DNA from: Desulfuromonas sp. SDB
Lineage (GTDB): Bacteria; SDB-A
Direction: 5' to 3'
NCBI GenBank assembly: GCA_001412365.1
Contig: LKUE01000119.1
Coordinates: 1-14,345, forward strand
Length of the DNA: 14,345 nt
Positions 8,117 through 14,345 of the stretch are shown here, piece after piece (the stretch's first letter is position 1; each line of letters begins with the position of its first letter). The notes beneath the pieces were generated by a model. That model was not told the origin of the DNA and did not search any database. It saw only the letters and a list, made by a program, of their open reading frames with translations. The position numbers and the translations under genes were made by a program.

Positions 8117-10645
8117 TTATTCGAGGTACTGGAATTTAAAACATTGCCGGCTAGTTTCTGTCCTCACTACGGCAAAATACAATCCAGCGGTTAAGGAATT
8201 TATCTGCCAGGCGTAAACCTCATTTTCACTGTTACCTCTGCCAATTAATCTTCCATCAACCGAAAAAATTCTCACCTGATAAGGAGCAGGGGCATTGAAG
8301 CTTATAAATTCATTACCAACCTGGTAATCCATAATAATATTCTGTGCTTCTACAACTTGAACCGGGTTTTCTTCTACCCCCATAATCGAGGTTTTAGCAG
8401 CATATATATTCCAGTAATTGTTTTTATCAGTTGCCCACGCCACCCAAATATCGTTGTTTAAGCTGGCAACATCCGGATCAATATCATTGTACTGATTACC
8501 GGTGATGTATTGGGGAACACTCCATCCATTGCTGTAATGAGAATAGTAAATATCATAATCACCATCCCGGTCGGACATCCAGGCAATCCAAGCTTTATTT
8601 TCCTGATCAACAGTTATCACTGGTTTGATATCATTTCCCGGGTCAGAAGTAATTGCCTGAGGAGAAGACCATCCCGCTGAATCCCTGTAGCAATAAAAAA
8701 TATCCCCCTGATCATTAAGCCAGGAATACCAAACCAGCCAAATTTTTCCATCACTCCCTAAAGCAGCCTGGGGGCGGCAATGGTCAAACTGCCCAGTGGT
8801 TATCTGGAAATTTCCCTGCCAGGAACCGTCAAAATGATCTCCAAATATCTGGTAAAATCCCTGTTCAGATCTAGTCCAGAACACCCAAACTTCATTGTTT
8901 AAATCAACTATAACTACCGGATCAGTTTCATCTTGAGGGGTTAATGTTACTGCAGTTGAATTACTCCAAGCCCCTCCTCCCTGGGCATAAGAACAGTAAA
9001 TATCTGCATTCCCGTTTCTAAAACTTCTAAACCCAACCCATACCCGGTCATCGCCTCCTGCTGCCAGAGAAGGCTGAACATCATGCCAATCTCCTAAAGG
9101 CAGGACATGCTGAGGAGTGGACCAGGTTCCATTATAATAATAACTGGTGTAAATATTGAAGTGTGTATAGTAACCAACGTAATCTCTGAAGCTTTGCCAG
9201 GCAACCCAAAGTCTTTGTTCACTGTCTTCAACCGCGGAAGCATAGAAATCGTAATACTCGTGCCAGCCGATTGATTCAGGCTGACTGAAACTTCCCTGGT
9301 CATGAAAACATCCAAATATATCCCCCCGGACAATTCTTCCGGAATCCCAGAAAAGCCAGAGTTTACTGTCTGCAATGACAGCGGAGGGATGGCCATTTAC
9401 AAAACTACTGTTCTCCACCGGATATTCAGTCCAACTGGTATTTACTATATGTGAATAAACCGGTGAAGGACTTTCAGTTTGAAGTTTGGAATTGTCAGTA
9501 ATTTTCAAGGAAGGATCACCTAAAATTAAAGTACCGGTAAACATAGAATAATTACCGGAGTGCCAATTTTTAAACGACTCCCCCAAAGTCAGCTGATTAT
9601 TTAGATCCAGAAAAAAACCAGATAAACTGTTTATTCCGTACATCAGCTCACTGCTGGTGACTACCGCCAAGCTGTAGGAATTGGAAAACAAATACCAGTT
9701 GGCTAAATTATCTGTTTCAGTAAAACGTCCAGCCATACAACAGTTCAAAAAATAAAAAAAGACATGGGGATCAGTAAAAGGGATTTCAAAATTGAATACC
9801 GATCCTCCTCCAAACACATCACCCTGAAGGAAGAATGTATGCGCCCAGCAGGAGGAATGAGCTCCTAAGAACATGAAGTGATAGCCATTTAATAATCTCT
9901 GCTTGTAGTCAAAAGCGGTGGTTGTATTTTCATCGTTAATCATAGTGACATTGGAAAACAAATTACTCATGCCATGATCATGGGGATAGAACTGAACTTC
10001 ATTGTAAACTAATCCTCGGTAGGGCAAGGTTAGATTTCCAATTCGGTACTGGTGGTTTCTTTGGAAATAGCTGTTGAGCAGATTAGATTGACTGCCGTAA
10101 GTTAATTGAGAACAGTAAAGACGCCCTACCCAGATTTCCGGCTGTGGATCTCCTGAGCCGGAAGAATGCTGATCAAAAATTCCGTTTTGGTCAACATCAT
10201 TCCAGTAACCATCCAGATCTGAAAAATAAAGGTCTACCGGACAATTTTCCTGGTAATACCCCCCTTCCCACCAGGCTATAGGCAAATCTCCCACCATTAT
10301 AGCTCCCACCATATCATGGGATAACTCTCCGATTAAAACATTCCGCAAATCCTGGGGAGTTCCACCGATAAATCTGTACAATACCGTACAGAATCCTTCA
10401 TTGGACAGATCACTTATATATTGATTAAGGGAATTTTCTATAAGGGGATAAAGGCTGTCATTAACTATAACTGCAACTAAATTTGAATCCCTTCCAGTCC
10501 CGACAGTTAATCTTTTAACTTTAAAAGTCTGTAAGTTTTGTTTTTCAATATATTGCTGATAATCCGCAGGCAATCTATTTAAAGGATCGGTATATTTTAA
10601 AGGCATTAATTCAGATACAACAAATAAAAACAGGAAAACCACCAT
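8117..10645 (-). CDS. Gingipain-like (C25, clan CD) cysteine protease fused to a seven-bladed propeller and sorting tail
   Basis: An 842-residue exported protein in four parts. (1) A short hydrophobic signal (1-11). (2) A C25-type caspase-fold domain (about 40-382): VGAIMVGDLPIAWW, acidic DLYFSDLDGYWNDVDQNG, PEIWVGRL, likely catalytic His263 in FLGAHSS, likely catalytic Cys303 in LNCCMAGRF (CxxGxF form), and the closing LILGDPSLKI. (3) Seven repeats (about 415-750) of the pattern P-x-V...W-h-A-W, with key tryptophans at 430, 480, 536, 587, 636, 686 and 734, spaced 48-56 residues, as expected for a complete seven-bladed beta-propeller. (4) A type A sorting tail (about 755-842) with YQVRIFSVDGRLIG...LTAGLYFAVV. 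Known C25 enzymes are surface or secreted proteases exported by T9SS. The start is certain: AGGGAG lies 5 bases upstream and an in-frame TAG overlaps it. The gene follows the nucleotidyltransferase gene by 78 bp and probably has its own promoter. Confidence 0.88.
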   Translation of the reverse strand: MVVFLFLFVVSELMPLKYTDPLNRLPADYQQYIEKQNLQTFKVKRLTVGTGRDSNLVAVIVNDSLYPLIENSLNQYISDLSNEGFCTVLYRFIGGTPQDLRNVLIGELSHDMVGAIMVGDLPIAWWEGGYYQENCPVDLYFSDLDGYWNDVDQNGIFDQHSSGSGDPQPEIWVGRLYCSQLTYGSQSNLLNSYFQRNHQYRIGNLTLPYRGLVYNEVQFYPHDHGMSNLFSNVTMINDENTTTAFDYKQRLLNGYHFMFLGAHSSCWAHTFFLQGDVFGGGSVFNFEIPFTDPHVFFYFLNCCMAGRFTETDNLANWYLFSNSYSLAVVTSSELMYGINSLSGFFLDLNNQLTLGESFKNWHSGNYSMFTGTLILGDPSLKITDNSKLQTESPSPVYSHIVNTSWTEYPVENSSFVNGHPSAVIADSKLWLFWDSGRIVRGDIFGCFHDQGSFSQPESIGWHEYYDFYASAVEDSEQRLWVAWQSFRDYVGYYTHFNIYTSYYYNGTWSTPQHVLPLGDWHDVQPSLAAGGDDRVWVGFRSFRNGNADIYCSYAQGGGAWSNSTAVTLTPQDETDPVVIVDLNNEVWVFWTRSEQGFYQIFGDHFDGSWQGNFQITTGQFDHCRPQAALGSDGKIWLVWYSWLNDQGDIFYCYRDSAGWSSPQAITSDPGNDIKPVITVDQENKAWIAWMSDRDGDYDIYYSHYSNGWSVPQYITGNQYNDIDPDVASLNNDIWVAWATDKNNYWNIYAAKTSIMGVEENPVQVVEAQNIIMDYQVGNEFISFNAPAPYQVRIFSVDGRLIGRGNSENEVYAWQINSLTAGLYFAVVRTETSRQCFKFQYLE

Positions 10646-10670
10646 TTTTACTCCCTATTAAATTTTATTA

Positions 10671-10676
10671 ATTGTA
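10671..10676 (-). promoter_or_regulatory. Possible -10 box of the C25-like protease gene
   Basis: TACAAT on the minus strand, 25 bases before the ATG, would start transcription near 10664 and leave a short leader holding the AGGGAG site (10651-10656). No good -35 is seen 16-18 bp upstream, so read-through from the operon ahead remains possible. Confidence 0.3.
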
Positions 10677-10723
10677 ACTGAATTGATTGAAAAGATAAGT
10701 TAAAATTTCGGAACATCTAGATT

Positions 10724-11551
10724 TTAATCTCTCTGTAAGTCTTCCACCTCCCGATACCATTTAATCTTATCCCCAATCCAGGAGCGAAGTTTCCATTTAA
10801 AAGATTTGGCGGAATTTTGTAATTCTTCATTCAGCCTGTCTAATTTATCCAACACCTCCTGCTGATCTTGTCCATCCAGGTACTGTGGAATTAATTTTTT
10901 TCCTTTGTATAAATTTTCGGTAAAGGTTTTATAAAATCCCCAGTTATTACTCAGTAAACTTTTAATGTAACCGAGATTGATAAAATCTTCTTTTTCCTCA
11001 TCAGAAAAATCATATTGCTTTAACAGTACAAAAGTATCTACCAGATCTTTTTTATTTATTTCCACTATCTGCATTTTTTCTAAAAGTAAATCTGCTAAAC
11101 TGATTGTGGGATAATCAATGGTCAATCTTTTTTTAAAATCAATTACATGGCAAAACCTTAATTTATCAATAAAAATGTCGGAATGAAGTTCTTCAGTAGG
11201 ATGATAAAAAATCCGTCTTTTATCTCCATGCAATCTCAGTACATTTTGATTTTCAACCCAGCCTAGGTCTAAAAACATATCCTGGAGTTTATAAATATCT
11301 GGGGACAGACATATAAAATCCAAATCAGTAAGGTAGCGAAGATTTTTATATTCAAGAGATCTGAAATCGGGACATTTAATTCTAAATGCCATCGAACCAA
11401 TCAATCTAATATCTGCACAGTATTCTTTGGCAGAGGCTAACAGTTGATCTAGCAGTTGCTGAAATTTTTGTTCCTGTTTTTTTAATATCCCTTCGTTTAA
11501 TACCAAAGGATCATCAATAAAGGGGATTTTATTTATATTTTGTCCAGTCAT
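10724..11551 (-). CDS. Uncharacterised nucleotidyltransferase (Pol beta superfamily, AbiEii/MNT-like)
   Basis: A 275-residue protein, probably cytoplasmic. It has the nucleotidyltransferase signature LIGSMAFR (G52-S53) followed by LTDLDF with acidic D76 and D78, and a third acidic candidate at D125 in HSDIFIDKL. Next comes SLADLLLEKMQIVEINKKDLVDTFVLL (151-177), the helical segment also seen in AbiEii-like and related transferases. Such enzymes transfer an NMP from NTP to a protein, RNA or small molecule; the acceptor here is unknown. Its ATG shares one base with the TGA of the metallophosphoesterase gene (TGATG), so the two are probably translationally coupled. A type IV toxin role is conceivable, but there is no AbiEi-type antitoxin beside it. 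Similar proteins occur in other phyla without known function, as far as I recall. Confidence 0.78.
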   Translation of the reverse strand: MTGQNINKIPFIDDPLVLNEGILKKQEQKFQQLLDQLLASAKEYCADIRLIGSMAFRIKCPDFRSLEYKNLRYLTDLDFICLSPDIYKLQDMFLDLGWVENQNVLRLHGDKRRIFYHPTEELHSDIFIDKLRFCHVIDFKKRLTIDYPTISLADLLLEKMQIVEINKKDLVDTFVLLKQYDFSDEEKEDFINLGYIKSLLSNNWGFYKTFTENLYKGKKLIPQYLDGQDQQEVLDKLDRLNEELQNSAKSFKWKLRSWIGDKIKWYREVEDLQRD

Positions 11552-12501
11552 CAGCCTTCCACTTTCCAGTAATTTTCAATTTCTCCATGGTTAACTTCAA
11601 CTATATAACCTCTTAAAATTCCCTCTCCATACTCCGAACCTGGGTTTACCACCGGAGTTTTACCAACCTTGTCATTGCCGTAAGATTCGTGTATATGACC
11701 ATGTAAACCAATTAAAGGTTGATATTTCTCCAATGCTTTAGTGACCGCTTTTGATCCCACATGGACAAAATTAACCTGACCGGCAATGGTAACCGGTTTT
11801 CGGTTAGCATCCAGCTCAGGGGCTAAATCCAGCATGGTTCCATAGGGAGGAGCATGAAAATTAAAGATGGCTTGTGATGGATCTTTCAGCTTAGCTACAA
11901 TTTTTTCAATTCTTTTAGCCATTCCTTTTTCACTGTCCTCTCTGGGGGTGTCCCAGGGAGTAGGATTCACATAGTCAAGACTAATAGTGGGAATGCCCAG
12001 AACATCTATCACTTCATCCAACGCCCATACCACCCCCTGGTTCTGATAAGATTTTATTACTTTATCCATCTCCCAATCATCGTCATTTCCCGGCATAACC
12101 ACCACATCAACCTTATCTAAATCAATCTTATCAACTAAAAGATCCAGCCAATGTTGCAGTCTTTTCTTCATTTCCTCCAGCATTATTTTGTCAACTTTGC
12201 CTGGATCATCTTGTAATTCTCTAACCTTATCCATATCGCATTCCAGGGTATAAGCTCCGGCATCATGTATCCGGTTCTTGATATCTTCAATTTCCTGTTC
12301 TGTTTCCAAAGTCCAGTTTTTTCCAAAGTAAAAGGCGTTGTACTTCCCATTTTTCTTTTTAATTATAGGTACTAGAGATTTTCCAGTTAGATCACCACAA
12401 AGCAATAATGCCTGGACATTGTACATTTCAGGAATTTTAAGCCATTTCCTCCAAACACTTGAAGCTCCGTGGACGTCTACTGCAAAAAACAATCTTGACA
12501 A
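11551..12501 (-). CDS. Metallophosphoesterase (calcineurin-like fold)
   Basis: A 316-residue soluble protein with all metal-binding motifs of the calcineurin-like phosphoesterases, in order: DVH (D9, H11), GD (36-37), GND (138-140, replacing the usual GNH), H216 in FNFHAPPYGT, and GHIH (H269, H271). The later NPGSEYGEG and LRGYIVEV stretches are typical of a family widespread in bacteria and archaea. A charged insertion (about 45-130, rich in Lys, Asp and Glu) between the GD and GND motifs is probably a helical cap that sets substrate choice. The substrate is unknown; phosphomonoesters, phosphodiesters or nucleotide adducts are all possible. The start is TTG at 12501, supported by a perfect AGGAGG 5 bases upstream. 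It sits 12 bp after the permease gene and overlaps the nucleotidyltransferase gene by one base, so it may act in the same process. Confidence 0.88.
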   Translation of the reverse strand: MSRLFFAVDVHGASSVWRKWLKIPEMYNVQALLLCGDLTGKSLVPIIKKKNGKYNAFYFGKNWTLETEQEIEDIKNRIHDAGAYTLECDMDKVRELQDDPGKVDKIMLEEMKKRLQHWLDLLVDKIDLDKVDVVVMPGNDDDWEMDKVIKSYQNQGVVWALDEVIDVLGIPTISLDYVNPTPWDTPREDSEKGMAKRIEKIVAKLKDPSQAIFNFHAPPYGTMLDLAPELDANRKPVTIAGQVNFVHVGSKAVTKALEKYQPLIGLHGHIHESYGNDKVGKTPVVNPGSEYGEGILRGYIVEVNHGEIENYWKVEG

Positions 12502-12506
12502 TATAT

Positions 12507-12512
12507 CCTCCT
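12507..12512 (-). promoter_or_regulatory. Strong ribosome-binding site before a TTG start
   Basis: A perfect AGGAGG on the minus strand lies 5 bases before the TTG at 12501, supporting that rare start codon for the metallophosphoesterase. It sits just downstream of the permease stop codon (TAG, 12514-12516). Confidence 0.8.
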
Positions 12513-12513
12513 T

Positions 12514-14094
12514 CTATTCAGGCGGAATTTGTGAATAAATTTTACTTACATCAATTCCCTGTTGTTTATTTTTATTCTGCTGATAGAGGTAAACAATCAA
12601 GCCTATCAGCATGACTATAATTAAAGTAAACATTATCAGCGGTGAAAAATTTTTAAAGGATAAATAGATGAAAAACCATCCAACCATAAAAGTAAATGCT
12701 CCTAAAATCGTAATTAAAGGTATTTTAAATACTGACCACTTAGCTGGAGAACGTTCATAAATTTCTGGTTTATGATAGGGAAGAAGCATTGAGCTCAAAC
12801 CGTAAGGCCAAAATATAAAAAACACAGTCAAAGTGAGAATGGAGAGGATTACATTAACGGATAAAGTCATCATAAATACTCCCAAAAAGCAAAACAACGC
12901 ATTTAGATGAACTGCATTGGTGGGAGATCCTGTCCTCCGGTTAACTTTGGCTAGCGCTTTAGGAAAAGATTTATCCATGGACATGGCAAAAGCAAGCCTG
13001 GAATTCGCTAAAAATCCAGGTAGAATTGAATTGGCAAACCACAGTGCAATAGCCACAGAAACCAATAGACCAAACCATACATTTCTAGCCAAAGGCATGA
13101 AGTAGAAGGGTATGGATGGCTTAACCAATCCCCCCATAATTGATTTTAATACTTCAGGATGATTATCGTAAAGGAAGTCATAATAACTGATAAAATTCCC
13201 AAAAGCTTTGTACACTGAGAGGACAATTACCACATAAAAAATCCCAACAAAAAAAGTTCCTATCATAAATCCTCTGATCATGCTGGTTTTAGGGGTTTTA
13301 ATTTCACCTCCTGCATAATTTATTATAGTTATGCTGGTGTATGCCCAAATCACTACAATCAAAGCACTTATGGTACTGCTCCAGGAAAATCCGCTGGTTT
13401 GATAACCCAGGCTTAATGCTTTTTCTTCAATCATGGAAAAAGCTCCAGCCCCCCAGGTGGCATCAAAAGCGGACTCAATACTGCCTATTCCTCCTGAAAA
13501 AAGAAACCATACTATGGCAATTAATGTTCCGATTAAGGGAAGAAAGAAAAGAATTCTCATGATTTTTTTAACTTTCCTAATACCCTTATAAGCAATTAAC
13601 CAGAAAAAGATAACCCACAGAACTCCGCCTACAGTCTGCCATAATGAAGTCTGCATAGCTGATCCAATATTAGCTAACCAGGGAACTCCGCTGCTTAAGG
13701 CAGCAGTGGAAAAGCTCGAGCCGATTAATCCCACCACAATAAACCCTAATACTCCACTGGATATTCCATATCCAATAAATAACAGCCATGCGCTTATAAA
13801 CCCCACTGTCGGACCTAATACTCTACTCACTGCTATATACAATCCTCCCGAACGGGGCATGGTAGCTGAGGTGATAGCAACTAGAAGGGTTATGGGAAAA
13901 AAGATGAACAAACCAATTAAAAAAGCCAATGGCAAGTTTGCTCCTGGAAAATCTGCAGCAGTAGATACTGAATAAAATATAACTCCGGATGCAGCAGGTC
14001 CGGCAACTACAAAAATGAAAACGTCAAACCAGGATAGTTCCCTTACCAGTCCTGAAGCTTTCCGGGTAAAAATAATGCCTTGTTCCTCGTTCAT
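12514..14094 (-). CDS. APC-superfamily amino acid/polyamine permease
   Basis: A 526-residue inner-membrane transporter with about 12 hydrophobic segments. It opens with RKASGLVRELSWFDVFIF and a helix containing GPAASGVIFY, the broken first helix typical of APC carriers. Other family marks are TSATMPRSGGLYIAVSR (helix 2-3 region), INYAGGEIKTPKTSMIRG (the GE-K-P loop) and ANSRLAFAMSMDKSFPKALAKVNRRTGSPTNAV (NSR...AM-D...P). These support proton- or sodium-coupled uptake or exchange of amino acids or amines; the substrate cannot be read. An upstream in-frame ATG at 14118 would add eight residues, but those codons contain AGGGAGG, placed 5 bases before the ATG at 14094, so 14094 is preferred. It is the first gene of a three-gene operon with the phosphoesterase and nucleotidyltransferase. 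Confidence 0.9.
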   Translation of the reverse strand: MNEEQGIIFTRKASGLVRELSWFDVFIFVVAGPAASGVIFYSVSTAADFPGANLPLAFLIGLFIFFPITLLVAITSATMPRSGGLYIAVSRVLGPTVGFISAWLLFIGYGISSGVLGFIVVGLIGSSFSTAALSSGVPWLANIGSAMQTSLWQTVGGVLWVIFFWLIAYKGIRKVKKIMRILFFLPLIGTLIAIVWFLFSGGIGSIESAFDATWGAGAFSMIEEKALSLGYQTSGFSWSSTISALIVVIWAYTSITIINYAGGEIKTPKTSMIRGFMIGTFFVGIFYVVIVLSVYKAFGNFISYYDFLYDNHPEVLKSIMGGLVKPSIPFYFMPLARNVWFGLLVSVAIALWFANSILPGFLANSRLAFAMSMDKSFPKALAKVNRRTGSPTNAVHLNALFCFLGVFMMTLSVNVILSILTLTVFFIFWPYGLSSMLLPYHKPEIYERSPAKWSVFKIPLITILGAFTFMVGWFFIYLSFKNFSPLIMFTLIIVMLIGLIVYLYQQNKNKQQGIDVSKIYSQIPPE

Positions 14095-14099
14095 CTTAT

Positions 14100-14106
14100 C
14101 CTCCCT
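14100..14106 (-). promoter_or_regulatory. Ribosome-binding site fixing the permease start
   Basis: AGGGAGG on the minus strand lies 5 bases before the ATG at 14094. The upstream in-frame ATG at 14118 has no comparable site. Confidence 0.8.
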
Positions 14107-14208
14107 TGTGACAACCATTTAATTTATATCTCATCATATCGTTACTTAAAACCAGAAGAATTAGGGAAACAATTCATTGTCAATATTTTATTATTTAGCC
14201 AGCAACTT

Positions 14209-14236
14209 ATTGTAACATAAGACAACACAAAGTAAA
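14209..14236 (-). promoter_or_regulatory. Putative promoter of the permease operon
   Basis: On the minus strand TTTACT (14231-14236) is followed after 16 bp by TACAAT (14209-14214), which is preceded by TG to give an extended -10 (TGTTACAAT). Transcription would start near 14202, leaving a leader of about 108 bases. The leader also contains a lone TTGACA (near 14180) without a good -10. No riboswitch or attenuator fold was recognised. The rest of 14119-14345 is AT-rich with no supported gene. Confidence 0.45.
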
Positions 14237-14345
14237 ATAATAATCATTAAAAAAACTAAAATTGCATTTATATAACATTATAAAGTAAGATACGGCATTT
14301 TTAATAAAATATTTTTTTCTTTTACCATAATAATCAGTAAACAAA

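Noticed and set aside
8390-9400. Tandem DNA repeat or CRISPR-like array in the C25 gene
   Set aside because: The periodicity of about 150 bp is the protein-level propeller repeat; the DNA copies have diverged and there are no identical repeat units or spacers.
10724-12501. Classical type IV toxin-antitoxin pair (AbiEi/AbiEii)
   Set aside because: The partner gene is a calcineurin-like phosphoesterase, not an AbiEi-type winged-helix antitoxin, so the named system does not apply.

Overview
The window reads as AT-rich chromosomal DNA from a Gram-negative (diderm) bacterium. It carries the 5' part of a 23S rRNA gene, a complete uvrA, a group of exported proteins that look like type IX secretion (T9SS) cargo with a PorV/PorQ-type outer-membrane protein, and a three-gene operon of unknown function. 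PorV-like barrels together with C-terminal sorting domains of the FlgD-Ig and 'sorting domain type A' kinds point to the FCB group (Bacteroidetes/Cloacimonadota relatives) or neighbouring candidate phyla. The sequence alone does not fix the phylum.

Layout. (1) Bases 1-573: 5' part of 23S rRNA on the minus strand, running off the left edge. Its own promoter-like sequence and a boxA-like leader lie in 574-700. Where a 16S gene would normally sit, uvrA starts instead, on the opposite strand. (2) 843-3620: uvrA, plus strand, intact. (3) 3630-6630: minus-strand genes for an M6-type secreted metalloprotease, a PorV/PorQ-family barrel and a 70-residue zinc-ribbon protein. The protease and barrel genes are 8 bp apart. 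(4) 6743-7996: plus-strand exported Asp-box propeller protein with a sorting tail, divergent from the protease. (5) 8117-10645: minus-strand gingipain-like (C25) cysteine protease fused to a seven-bladed propeller and a sorting tail. (6) 10724-14094: minus-strand operon of an APC-family amino acid permease, a metallophosphoesterase and a nucleotidyltransferase, with gaps of 12 bp and then a 1-base overlap. (7) 14095-14345: AT-rich promoter region of that operon.

How the parts may work together. The three exported proteins probably use the same outer-membrane route, and the PorV-like barrel may serve it; this is inferred from domain content and gene order. The permease operon may combine uptake with an enzyme pair that attaches and removes a nucleotide or phosphate group, but no substrate can be read from the sequence. 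Four starts were revised or settled on ribosome-binding-site evidence: the zinc ribbon (GTG), the barrel (ATG), the phosphoesterase (TTG) and the permease (second ATG).

Most worth a second look: the apparently 16S-unlinked 23S gene with its own promoter; the nucleotidyltransferase/phosphoesterase/permease operon; the C25-propeller-sorting-tail protein; and three exported proteins whose signal peptides have no basic residue although their starts cannot be moved upstream. No tRNA, CRISPR array or insertion sequence was seen.
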